This document shows positions 36,782 through 44,932 of a stretch of DNA of 64,000 nt, in pieces. How positions within the stretch are numbered: the stretch's first letter is position 1; each line of letters opens with the position of its first letter. The translations under genes and the position numbers were made by a program. The notes beneath the pieces are model-generated. The model did not search any database. It worked only from the letters and a program-made list of their open reading frames with translations, and was not told where the DNA came from. Origin of the DNA: JBCBGF01 sp039193455 (lineage in GTDB: Bacteria > Pseudomonadota > Alphaproteobacteria > Rhodobacterales > Rhodobacteraceae); NCBI GenBank assembly GCA_039193455.1, contig JBCCWO010000009.1, forward strand, positions 62,001-126,000, read 5' to 3'.

Positions 36782-37505
36782 TCCGATCCTGACGGCAGAG
36801 GCCGTGACGGCCGGCTACGTGCCCGATCTTCCGATTCTGAAGAATGTCTCGCTTGCGGCGCGCGCGGGCCAGATCACGCTGATCATCGGGCCGAATGGGG
36901 CGGGCAAATCGACCCTGATCAAGGCGGTGGCAGGGCTGGTGCACGTCAATTCGGGCCGCATCCTCGTGGCGGGCCGGGAAATCACCGGGCAAAGCGCAGA
37001 TCGGCTAGCTTCGAACGGCATCGCCTATGTGCCGCAGAACAACAACATCTTCCGAAGCCTGACGATTGAACAGAACCTCACCCTGGCCGCCCGCCGCGCC
37101 CCGGCGCAAACCTGGGTGCCGCTTGAGAGCCTTTACACCCAATTCCCTGCCCTGGCCGACAAACGTCGCGACAAGGCCGGAACGCTTTCGGGGGGTCAGC
37201 GGCAATTCCTTGCCATCGCCATGGCCCTGGCCGCAGCGCCGCGGCTCATCCTGATGGACGAACCCTCTGCCGGGCTTTCCCCCAAGGCCGCGCAAGAGGT
37301 GCTGGAACATGCCCGCACGCTGACGGAAGAGGGCGTTTCGATCCTTCTGGTGGAGCAGAATGTGAATCAGGCCATGCGGCTTGCAGACCATTGCTACATC
37401 TTTGCAGAAGGCCGGAACCAGTTGGACGGGCCGGCGGCGGAGCTTTTGAACGACCCCGTTGTGGGCGAGATCTATCTGGGCGGCCGCAGGGTCGGGGCAG
37501 CCTAA
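36774..37505 (+). CDS. Branched-chain-type ABC ATPase (LivF-like)
   Basis: 243 aa. Walker A GPNGAGKSTLI, signature LSGGQRQFLAIAMAL, Walker B LILMDEPSAGLSP. ATG 36774 is preferred (GGCGGAAG directly upstream, overlapping the LivG-like stop). The stop TAA shares its last base with the next ATG. Confidence 0.9.
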   Translation: MPDPILTAEAVTAGYVPDLPILKNVSLAARAGQITLIIGPNGAGKSTLIKAVAGLVHVNSGRILVAGREITGQSADRLASNGIAYVPQNNNIFRSLTIEQNLTLAARRAPAQTWVPLESLYTQFPALADKRRDKAGTLSGGQRQFLAIAMALAAAPRLILMDEPSAGLSPKAAQEVLEHARTLTEEGVSILLVEQNVNQAMRLADHCYIFAEGRNQLDGPAAELLNDPVVGEIYLGGRRVGAA

Positions 37506-38416
37506 TGCAGAACCTGATCGACGGCATTCTGACCGGCTCCTACATCTCGCTTGGCGCAATTGGGCTGACGCTCGTGATGCACATCCTGCGTTTCGCCAAT
37601 TTCTCCCATGCCGAGCTGCTGTCGATCGGTGCCTATGCCGCGCTTGTCTGCGATGCGCTGGTCTCCGCGCTCACGCCCGCCTTCGCGGCAAAGCTTGGGC
37701 CCCTTTCGCTCACATGGTCGCTGATAGCCGCAATCGTGGTGTCGATGATCTTCACGGGCCTCTCGGCTGTGGTGCTTGACCGGCTCGTGTTCAAACGGGT
37801 GCGCGAGAAGGGGGCGGAACTGTCGATGGTTTTCGCCAGTTTCGGCATGGCGCTCGTGATCCGCAACGTGATCGGGCTGATTTTCGGGCTTTCGCCAGAG
37901 CTTTATTCGAAAGATATTGCCTTTGCCGTTGTGCTGAGCCGCGATCCGCTGCTTCTGGTCAAACCCGATCAGGTGTTTGTCCTGCTTGCCGCGCTGCTTC
38001 TGATGCTGATCCTGCATCTGATCCTGTCGCGCACGACCTTCGGGTTTTCCTTGCGTGCGGTGGCCGAGAACCCGGCGCTCGCGCAAGTCAACGGTGTGAA
38101 TCTGAACCGGACGATCATGGCGGTGTGGCTGATCGGCGGGGCGCTCGCAGCGGCTGCCGGGGTGTTTTACGGGCTCAGCCACCAGATTATCCCCGTGATG
38201 GGGCGCGATCTGGTGCTGCCGATTTTCGCGGCCACCATCGTGGGCGGTATTGGCAGCGTTTATGGCGCGGTTCTGGGCGGGTTCATCGTTGGGATCGCGG
38301 CAAACATGTCGGTACTGGTGCTGCCCGCGGGCTACACGCCTTCGATCCCCTTCCTGCTGATCCTCGCCGTTCTCATCATGCGCCCACACGGGCTTTTCGG
38401 CGAGGCGCGGGCATGA
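37505..38416 (+). CDS. Branched-chain-type ABC permease (LivH-like)
   Basis: 303 aa membrane protein with about eight helices. Family block VAENPALAQVNGVNLNRTIM, then FAATIVGGIGSVYGAVLGGF. The start overlaps the LivF-like stop by one base (TAATG), and its stop overlaps the LivM-like start by 4 bp. Confidence 0.9.
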   Translation: MQNLIDGILTGSYISLGAIGLTLVMHILRFANFSHAELLSIGAYAALVCDALVSALTPAFAAKLGPLSLTWSLIAAIVVSMIFTGLSAVVLDRLVFKRVREKGAELSMVFASFGMALVIRNVIGLIFGLSPELYSKDIAFAVVLSRDPLLLVKPDQVFVLLAALLLMLILHLILSRTTFGFSLRAVAENPALAQVNGVNLNRTIMAVWLIGGALAAAAGVFYGLSHQIIPVMGRDLVLPIFAATIVGGIGSVYGAVLGGFIVGIAANMSVLVLPAGYTPSIPFLLILAVLIMRPHGLFGEARA

Positions 38417-39381
38417 TCGGGGTGATTTCCTATCTGGTCTTCTTTGCGACGACCGCGTCGATCCTGGCAATCGCCGTTCTGGGGCTGAACCTGCAATGGG
38501 GCAATACGGGCCTCTTCAACGGGGGCGTCGTGGCCTTCTTCGGGGCGGGCGCCTATGGCACGCTGATCCTCGGGGGCACCCCGCAGGCGGGGCACCTCGG
38601 CGGGTTTGAACTGATCTATCCGCTGGCATTGCTCGGCGGCATGGTGCTGGCCGGGGCCATGGCATGGATCGTGGGGCTTCTAACGCTGAGGCTGCGCCAC
38701 GATTACCTCGCCATCGCCACCTTTGGCGTGGCGGTGGCGTTCGAGAACCTGATGCGAAATGCCGAGTGGCTTGCGGGCGGCGCAAAGGGCGTGCGGGGTT
38801 TCGAGCGGCCGCTGCGCGATGCGTTGGGCGATGGCTTCACCTACAATCTTATGTTTTTCGCCGGGGTCCTCTGCGTTCTGATCTGCGTCTACTTCTTCCT
38901 CGAACGCCTCGTGGCCTCCCCCTTCGGGCGCCTCCTCCGCGCGATCCGCGAAGATGAGGAGGCCGCGCAATCGCTCGGCAAATCGCCCGCCCGCGTCCGG
39001 CTCACAGCCTTTGTCACCGGCTCGGTGATCCTGGGGCTTGCGGGGGGGCTTTATGGCACGTTCTACGCTTTCGTCAGCCCGCAAGACGTTCTCCCCACGC
39101 TCACCTTCCAGATCTGGGCGATGCTGATCGTGGGGGGCGCGGGCAACAATCGCGGCGCAATCCTTGGCGCCTTCCTTATCTGGGGCGCCTGGACGGCGTC
39201 AGGATGGGCGCTTTCGCGCTTTGCGCCCGTGGAGGCGCAGCTATACACCGGTTCGGTCCAGTTTGTTTTGATCGGGGCGGTCATTGTCGGCATGCTGCTT
39301 TGGCGGCCTCAGGGGCTTTTCCCGGAGCGGCTGGTCGTATCACAAACGGGGATAGCCCCACAAAAAGAACAGGGAGCTTGA
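38413..39381 (+). CDS. Branched-chain-type ABC permease (LivM-like)
   Basis: 322 aa membrane permease. Typical LivM blocks: LNLQWGNTGLFNGGVVAFFG near the N-terminus, RLRHDYLAIATFGVAVAF, and RAIREDEEAAQSLGKSPARV. ATG 38413 overlaps the LivH-like stop (ATGA). Pairs with LivH-like protein as the translocation channel. Confidence 0.9.
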   Translation: MIGVISYLVFFATTASILAIAVLGLNLQWGNTGLFNGGVVAFFGAGAYGTLILGGTPQAGHLGGFELIYPLALLGGMVLAGAMAWIVGLLTLRLRHDYLAIATFGVAVAFENLMRNAEWLAGGAKGVRGFERPLRDALGDGFTYNLMFFAGVLCVLICVYFFLERLVASPFGRLLRAIREDEEAAQSLGKSPARVRLTAFVTGSVILGLAGGLYGTFYAFVSPQDVLPTLTFQIWAMLIVGGAGNNRGAILGAFLIWGAWTASGWALSRFAPVEAQLYTGSVQFVLIGAVIVGMLLWRPQGLFPERLVVSQTGIAPQKEQGA

Positions 39382-40646
39382 TGATGCCAAACCTAAAACT
39401 GATGCTCGCGGGCCTTGGCACCGCGCTTGTGCTGAGCACGCTTGGCAGCGCTGCGGCGGCGCAGGATTGCACAACGAAGATCGGGGCGGTTCTGCCCACA
39501 TCCGTTGATTGGGGCCGCCCGATCGCCGAAACCGCGCAATTCGCCGTTGATCAGGTGAATGCCGCAGGCGGTGCGGCGGGCTGCGAGATCGAGATGGTGC
39601 TGCGCGACACGCAGGTTGATCCCAAGGTTGGGGTGGACGCCGCGAAGGCGCTTGTCGATCTTGAGGGCGTGAACGTGCTTCTGGGCGCGGTGTCTTCGGG
39701 CGTGTCGATGCCGATCCTGACCTCGGTCACCGTTCCGGGCGGCGTGCTGCAGATGTCGTGCTGTTCCTCCTCCACCGCGTTTACGGGGCTTGCCGAAGAG
39801 GGCAAGACGCAGGGCCTTTGGTTCCGCACCTTTGCCACCACCGGCGTGCAATCGGCGGTCGGCGCGAAGGTTGCGCAGGACAAGGGCTTCGGCTCGGTCG
39901 CGATCCTCTACAAGAACGATGATTGGGGGCAGGATATGGCCCGCCTGATCGCCGCCGATTTTGCCGCCGTGGGCGTTGACGTCACCGCATCGGTCGCCAT
40001 CAACGATGCCCAGCCGTCCTACCGTGCGGAGGTAACCGAGGCGCTCAGCACGCAGCCGGAGGCGCTTTACCTGGCGCTCTATCCCGCCGAAGGCACCGCT
40101 GCGGTGCGCGAGTGGATCTCGCTTGGTGGCACCCAGAACATGATCCTGGCCAACTCGCTGAAATCAGACGAGTTCCGTGATAACGTGGGCATGCAGTATC
40201 TGGGCAATGCGCTGGGCACCGATACCGCCTCACCCCGTTCCGAAAGTGCCGATGCCTTCGTTGCGGCCTATCAGGAGCGGTTTGATGCAGAGCCGAACGG
40301 CCCGGGCCTTGCCAACAGCTATGACGCCGCCATGATCGCGCTTCTGGCCATGGAAGCCGCGGGCGAAGGCGCCGGCGGCGCCGATGTTGCCGCCGCCATT
40401 TCGCGGGTGACCGACCCTGCGGGCACGCCTGTCTCTGCCGATACGGCGGGTTTCGAAGCCGCCAAGGAAGTGCTCGCCGGTGGCGGAACCGTCATGTACC
40501 AGGGCGCAACCGGCAATGTGCGCTTTGACGCAAATGGCGATGTGTCGGCCCCCGCGGTTGTCTGGTCCTTCACCGATAGCGGAACGGAAGAGGTCGAATA
40601 CATCTCGCTGGAAGATGTTGACGCCTTCATCGCGTCGCTGAACTAA
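39381..40646 (+). CDS. Branched-chain-type periplasmic binding protein (LivK-like)
   Basis: 421 aa Peripla_BP_6 protein with signal peptide (LMLAGLGTALVLSTLGSAAA, cleavage near AAAQ). It contains QFAVDQVNAAGGAAGCEIEM and FGSVAILYKNDDWGQDMARL blocks. AGGGAG precedes ATGATG at 39381/39384. Last gene of the operon, unlike the binding-protein-first order of the other importers here, followed by a strong terminator. Confidence 0.9.
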   Translation: MMPNLKLMLAGLGTALVLSTLGSAAAAQDCTTKIGAVLPTSVDWGRPIAETAQFAVDQVNAAGGAAGCEIEMVLRDTQVDPKVGVDAAKALVDLEGVNVLLGAVSSGVSMPILTSVTVPGGVLQMSCCSSSTAFTGLAEEGKTQGLWFRTFATTGVQSAVGAKVAQDKGFGSVAILYKNDDWGQDMARLIAADFAAVGVDVTASVAINDAQPSYRAEVTEALSTQPEALYLALYPAEGTAAVREWISLGGTQNMILANSLKSDEFRDNVGMQYLGNALGTDTASPRSESADAFVAAYQERFDAEPNGPGLANSYDAAMIALLAMEAAGEGAGGADVAAAISRVTDPAGTPVSADTAGFEAAKEVLAGGGTVMYQGATGNVRFDANGDVSAPAVVWSFTDSGTEEVEYISLEDVDAFIASLN

Positions 40647-40666
40647 ACGACCCGCGTTTGAAGATG

Positions 40667-40701
40667 GTGCCGACCGCGCTTGCGCGGTCGGCACTTTCTT
40701 T
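40667..40701 (+). terminator. Strong Rho-independent terminator
   Basis: GTGCCGACCGC and GCGGTCGGCAC form an 11-bp perfect stem with a GCTTGC loop, followed by TTTCTTT. It closes the AKR/Liv-like operon in the convergent gap before the phosphatase-like gene. Confidence 0.85.
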
Positions 40702-40725
40702 GGGGCCAACATGCGCGCGGCAGAG

Positions 40726-41208
40726 CTAGTAATCCTCACCCGCATATCGATTTGGCTGGCCTTCCGCCGCCGGGCTGTCGATGAAACGTGCCCAGTCGTC
40801 TCCCGGTCTCCAGATACTCTCCATCCTGTCAAAGGCTTCGGCCTCGGACAGGTCGGGCCGGTTCTTTGCATAGCGATAGAAGAAGGCGCTGACCCTGGCG
40901 TTGTAGATGCAATGCACGTGGATCGTGGCATCCGGGTGTGCGGCCAACGCCTCTTCAAATGCCGCAAAATCTGCTTCCGTGGGATGTTCAAAGTCGACCG
41001 GGATGTAGATGTAGTCCATGCCGAGCTCTGTGACGGTGGCCGGTTCATCCGCAAGCGCACCGGTCCCCTGGTGGTGGACTCCAAGGTTCACGATATGGCT
41101 GACACCGAGCGCCTTGATCTCGGCCATCTGCGTCTCGTTGGGTTGTCCCGACGTCGTGATCCGTTCGTTGATCCGGCGCCAGTTCAGGATATGGGTGGGG
41201 TCGTTCAT
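40726..41208 (-). CDS. Tyrosine-phosphatase-like protein (HC-x4-R variant)
   Basis: 160 aa, dual-specificity phosphatase-like fold (INERITTSGQPNETQMAEIK as the N-terminal DUF442-like block). The P-loop is HCIYNARVS, i.e. Cys-x4-Arg instead of the canonical Cys-x5-Arg; a compact loop of this kind recurs in one bacterial subfamily whose activity I cannot state. ATG 41208 is chosen because GGAGG is 5 nt upstream. It is the second gene after DUF1272 on the minus strand (15-bp gap). Confidence 0.75.
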   Translation of the reverse strand: MNDPTHILNWRRINERITTSGQPNETQMAEIKALGVSHIVNLGVHHQGTGALADEPATVTELGMDYIYIPVDFEHPTEADFAAFEEALAAHPDATIHVHCIYNARVSAFFYRYAKNRPDLSEAEAFDRMESIWRPGDDWARFIDSPAAEGQPNRYAGEDY

Positions 41209-41223
41209 CATAGCCTCCGCGGT

Positions 41224-41478
41224 TCAGGCCGACACACCTGCGCACACCGCGTGCGCCTTGGTGAAGCGTTTCTCTGAGGCGGGGTGTTTCCTCAGTTTGT
41301 CGGCGGGCCGGATCGGACGGGGGACAAAGCTCCCGCCGCAATTCGGGCATCTGTTTTGAAACCTGGTCTCCACACATTCGGCGCAGAACGTACACTCGAA
41401 AGAGCATACGCGGGCTTCTGTCGAGGTCGGCGGCAAGTCCTTATCGCAGCATTCGCAGTTTGGCTTTAACGTCAGCAT
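41224..41478 (-). CDS. DUF1272 zinc-binding protein
   Basis: 84 aa, Cys-rich. The N-terminal NCECCDKDLPP, then CSFECTFCAECV and CPNCGG give eight or more cysteines, enough for two zinc sites. DUF1272 proteins are small and uncharacterised. Divergent from the GlxA-type regulator over 62 bp, so that regulator may control it and the phosphatase-like gene. Confidence 0.85.
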   Translation of the reverse strand: MLTLKPNCECCDKDLPPTSTEARVCSFECTFCAECVETRFQNRCPNCGGSFVPRPIRPADKLRKHPASEKRFTKAHAVCAGVSA

Positions 41479-41540
41479 CTCGTCCTCATTGGTCCACGTA
41501 CTGCTAGACTAGCAACCGCGGGGCTGGCAGAAATGCCAAG

Positions 41541-42545
41541 ATGCCATCAAAAAATGCCAAAACGGGTTGCGTTGAAAAGGGACCGAGGCTGGTCGTCTTT
41601 GTCGTGTACCCCGACATCGTGCTGCTCGACCTCGTCGGGCCGCTTCAGGTCTTTTCCCATGCCCCCGATCCGGTGACGAAGGGGAACGGGTATGAATGCG
41701 CCGTGGTATCGGTTGCGGGCGATATGACCCCGACGAACACGATCGTTTCGATCCCAAGCCAGCCGGTGTCCAGCGTGGCGAACCGGTCCATTCATACGTT
41801 GATTGTCGTTGGCGGGGATGGCGCGATCCCGGGCATGCGGGATCAACCGCTGGTCGATGCGGTCAGATCACTGGCGCAGGGGGCGCATCGGGTGTGTTCG
41901 GTCTGTTCCGGCGCGTTGGTGTTGGCCGCGACGGGGCTGCTGGACGGGCGGCGCGCGGTGACGCATTGGGACGACTGCAAAATGCTGGCGGACGAGTATC
42001 CGCATGTCCAGGTCGAACTGGATCCGATCTACATCAAGGACGATGATGTGTGGACCTCGGCCGGGATCACGGCGGGTATCGACATGGCGCTTGCGATTGT
42101 CTCCGAGGATCTCGGGCGCGCCTCAGCGATGCAGGTTGCCCGGTCGATGGTGGCCCAAATGGTCCGCTCGGGCGGCCAGTCGCAGTTCAGCCCGGCTTTG
42201 GGTCGACAAGAGAGCGACGGGGCAGGGCGGTTCGATGCATTGCATGGCTGGATCGCGGAACACCTTAAGGACCCCTTACGTGTGGAGACGCTCGCCGAAC
42301 GGGCCGGGATGAGCCCGCGCAACTTCGCCCGGGCTTACGCCAGGGCGGTCGGCACGACCCCCGCAAAGGCCGTGGAAGCGATGCGGATTGAACGGGCGCA
42401 GGACCTTCTGGAGACGTCATCCAAAAGCCTGAAAGAGATCGCCGTGCTGTGCGGGTTTGGCGAGGAAGATCGCATGCGTCGCGCATTCCTGAGGACGCTG
42501 AAGGTTTCGCCCTCGGAATATCGGCAGAACTTTCAACTCAGTTGA
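41541..42545 (+). CDS. GlxA-type AraC-family regulator with DJ-1/PfpI domain
   Basis: 334 aa. Residues ~12-185 are a DJ-1/PfpI-like domain with the elbow CSVCSGALVLAATGLL; residues ~230-330 hold the two AraC helix-turn-helices (LRVETLAERAGMSPRNFARA and LKEIAVLCGFGEEDRMRRAF). Such proteins are activators of amine, arginine or betaine catabolism in several bacteria. The ribosome site is weak and the start could shift. It is divergent from DUF1272. Confidence 0.87.
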   Translation: MPSKNAKTGCVEKGPRLVVFVVYPDIVLLDLVGPLQVFSHAPDPVTKGNGYECAVVSVAGDMTPTNTIVSIPSQPVSSVANRSIHTLIVVGGDGAIPGMRDQPLVDAVRSLAQGAHRVCSVCSGALVLAATGLLDGRRAVTHWDDCKMLADEYPHVQVELDPIYIKDDDVWTSAGITAGIDMALAIVSEDLGRASAMQVARSMVAQMVRSGGQSQFSPALGRQESDGAGRFDALHGWIAEHLKDPLRVETLAERAGMSPRNFARAYARAVGTTPAKAVEAMRIERAQDLLETSSKSLKEIAVLCGFGEEDRMRRAFLRTLKVSPSEYRQNFQLS

Positions 42546-42548
42546 GTG

Positions 42549-42569
42549 GGCGGCTGGGCGACTGCCGCC
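42549..42569. terminator. Weak bidirectional hairpin in convergent gap
   Basis: GGCGGC and GCCGCC pair across a 9-nt loop just after the regulator stop and before the GAF gene stop. No T-run is visible on either side, so any terminator activity is speculative. Confidence 0.25.
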
Positions 42570-42589
42570 TTGCGCGTGCAAAGCCCTAG

Positions 42590-43081
42590 TCAGTCTCCCG
42601 CCGAGGCCCAGTCTCGATAAGGCTGCACCAAAAGCTCTGTGAACGGGGCCGCAAGGCTGGCGTGCTCTGTTTCATAGTGCCCCGCAACATGGAGCATGTT
42701 CACCGTGCCGATCACACGCGGCCCGTCCGTCGCTTCGGGGTCAATAACCGGCACGTTGAGGCACGAGGCGCAGCCCAAAGACGCGATAAGTTCGTGATCG
42801 AAGAACGCACCGTGGATGTCTTCGGCGTTGTAAGCGATCCAGGGCTGGCGACCCTCAAGGACGATCTTGCCCCATGCGGTCATGGCGCCCAATGGTTTAC
42901 GCCCCCCGACGGGATAGTCGTCCGGCATGTTGGTGTAGATCCGCGCCGCTTCGCCCCGCGGCCAGTCGATGGCCATCAGAGTAAATAGCTTGTGCCCGAT
43001 CAGTTGACCCAAGGCCGCGTCCAACGCTGGATAGAGGTCGGGCGCGGTGCGGCAGGCATCAAGCAGGCCGTCTTGGGTCAT
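42590..43081 (-). CDS. GAF-domain protein coupled to a Liv-like operon
   Basis: 163 aa single GAF-like domain (QLIGHKLFTLMAIDWPRG, then TAWGKIVLEGRQPWI, LGCASCLNVPVID with a Cys-x2-Cys and GTVNMLHVAGHYE near the end). ATG 43081 overlaps the LivM-like stop by 4 bp, which fixes the start and shows coupling. It could sense the transported compound, or be an enzyme of the free-Met-sulfoxide-reductase type; the needed Cys pattern is only partly present. Last gene of the operon. Confidence 0.75.
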   Translation of the reverse strand: MTQDGLLDACRTAPDLYPALDAALGQLIGHKLFTLMAIDWPRGEAARIYTNMPDDYPVGGRKPLGAMTAWGKIVLEGRQPWIAYNAEDIHGAFFDHELIASLGCASCLNVPVIDPEATDGPRVIGTVNMLHVAGHYETEHASLAAPFTELLVQPYRDWASAGD

Positions 43082-43995
43082 CGTGACTTCCTTTCGATGA
43101 AGGGTCCCGGCGATTTCTCTGGCAAGAGGCCAAGGGGCCGAAGCTGCATGATGGCGATAAGCGCCACGCCGATGAAGATCTCGCGCAGCGCGGCCTTTTG
43201 CACGCCACCCAGGACCGAGGTCCAACCCTCCAAGAACCGGCTGCCCTCCAGCACCAGAACGACTGCAACGGCCCCGATGACGGCGCCGGTCGTGTTCCCG
43301 GTGCCACCCGCTGTGAGCGCAAGGAAGATGTAGATCGTGATCAGCGGTCTAAAGATGTCGGGAGCGATGTAGCTGGTGTAATGGGCATAGAACGCACCGG
43401 CGAGGCCAAGAATGGCCGCGCCAAGGGCAAAGGCCTGGATCTTGAATCGCCGGATCGGTTTGCCCGCCACCGCCGCCGCCGTGTCATCGTCGCGAATGGC
43501 GCGTAGCGCACGGCCCCACGGGGCGCGGCGCAGGCGTTCGGTCAGGGCCCAGACCAGCAGGACCGCCGTCGCCACAAGACCGAAAGACAACATGTTGAAT
43601 TGAAACGGCGTCAGCTCGCTGCGCCAGGGTCCCGGCACGCCAGAGATCCCGTCCGACCCATTGGTCAGCCAAATCTCATTGGCGGCCACCAGGCGCACCA
43701 ACTCGGAAAAGCCAAGGGTCACGATGGCCAGATAGTCGCCGCGCAGCCGCAGGGTAAGACGGCACAAAAGCCCCCCGGCCAGCGCCGCAAGCCCCGCCGC
43801 CAGGGCAAGTCCGATCGGGATGGGCAGCCCGCCCGACGCGGTCGCCAGTGCCGAGGCATAGGCCCCCAGCGCAAAGAACCCCGCCATGCCGAGGTTTATC
43901 ATGCCGCCCATGCCCCAGATCACGTTGATCCCCAGGGCCAACAGCGCATAGATCCCGGCAAAGGTCGCGACAGAGAAGAGCCAGCTCAGCATCAA
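43078..43995 (-). CDS. Branched-chain-type ABC permease (LivM-like), second system
   Basis: 305 aa membrane permease. INVIWGMGGMINLGMAGFFA, RLRGDYLAIVTLGFSELVRL and RAIRDDDTAAAVAGKPIRR are the LivM hallmarks. Its start overlaps the LivH-like stop (ATGA) and its stop overlaps the GAF start (ATGA). Confidence 0.9.
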   Translation of the reverse strand: MMLSWLFSVATFAGIYALLALGINVIWGMGGMINLGMAGFFALGAYASALATASGGLPIPIGLALAAGLAALAGGLLCRLTLRLRGDYLAIVTLGFSELVRLVAANEIWLTNGSDGISGVPGPWRSELTPFQFNMLSFGLVATAVLLVWALTERLRRAPWGRALRAIRDDDTAAAVAGKPIRRFKIQAFALGAAILGLAGAFYAHYTSYIAPDIFRPLITIYIFLALTAGGTGNTTGAVIGAVAVVLVLEGSRFLEGWTSVLGGVQKAALREIFIGVALIAIMQLRPLGLLPEKSPGPFIERKSR

Positions 43996-44858
43996 TACGC
44001 CCTCTCGCCCAAAAGCCCGCGGGGTCGGAAGGTAAGCACGATCACAATGGCAAAGAAGCCGACAGCGGACTTGTAGGCTGGTTCCAGAACAAGGGCCGAC
44101 ATCTCTTCCCCGATGCCAACGATCATCGCCCCCAGAACCGCGCCCGGGATCGATCCCAGCCCGCCCACAACGGCAGCGGCGAAGATCGGCAGGATAAAGC
44201 GGAACCCGGTGAGCGGATCAATCGACGTCCCAAGACCAAACAGCATGCCGCCGATACCAACAAGGCCCATGCCCACAAAGGCCACGACGCGGCCGACCAT
44301 GACGGCGTCGATTCCTTTGAGATCTGCAAGACCCGGATTGTCGGCGACCGCACGCATCGCCTTGCCCATGCGGGTGTATTTGAGCGCGACAAACACCAGA
44401 ACCATGATCGCGACCGCCAGGGCGAGGTTTTCCAACTGCTGCGGGTTCACCCGAATATCGCCAAATCGGATATCGCGCACCAACGGCAGATCGTAGCCGC
44501 GCAAGTCATTGCCGAAGAAGAAGCGCACGATGTTTTCAAGCACGATCGTCAGCGCGATGGAGGCGATAGCGGTGGTCAGCGCGCCGTGTTTACGCAGCGG
44601 TTTCAGCGCGATCTCGTCGCTCACAAGACCGACGATACCGGCGATGAGAAAGGCGAAGGCCAGCGAGGGGATCGCCGGAAGACCCCAATAGACATTCGCC
44701 ACCAGGCCCGCGAAGGCGCCCACAGTCGCATGGCTCGCCACCGCAAAGTTCGGAAACCGCAGAACGGCGAAGATCGCCGTGAACCCGATCGTCGGGATCG
44801 CAAGCAGCGCTCCGGTGATGATCCCGTTCACCAGGAACTGCGGAAGAAGGTCGAGCAT
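43992..44858 (-). CDS. Branched-chain-type ABC permease (LivH-like), second system
   Basis: 288 aa membrane permease with RFPNFAVASHATVGAFAGLV early and MRAVADNPGLADLKGIDAVM then AAAVVGGLGSIPGAVLGAMI late. It follows the binding-protein gene after a 74-bp gap carrying a perfect 9-bp stem. Confidence 0.9.
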   Translation of the reverse strand: MLDLLPQFLVNGIITGALLAIPTIGFTAIFAVLRFPNFAVASHATVGAFAGLVANVYWGLPAIPSLAFAFLIAGIVGLVSDEIALKPLRKHGALTTAIASIALTIVLENIVRFFFGNDLRGYDLPLVRDIRFGDIRVNPQQLENLALAVAIMVLVFVALKYTRMGKAMRAVADNPGLADLKGIDAVMVGRVVAFVGMGLVGIGGMLFGLGTSIDPLTGFRFILPIFAAAVVGGLGSIPGAVLGAMIVGIGEEMSALVLEPAYKSAVGFFAIVIVLTFRPRGLLGERAY

Positions 44859-44890
44859 AAAGGGAATGCGCCTTGGAAGGAGTCCGGCAT

Positions 44891-44918
44891 CCCGGGGCGA
44901 TCTGTTTGCCGCCCCGGG
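44891..44918 (-). other. Strong stem-loop after the second Liv-type binding-protein gene
   Basis: CCCGGGGCG and CGCCCCGGG form a perfect 9-bp GC stem around a 10-nt loop. No T-run follows in the minus direction, so partial termination or 3' end protection of the binding-protein message is likely. Confidence 0.6.
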
Positions 44919-44932
44919 TCATTGATGGGGTG

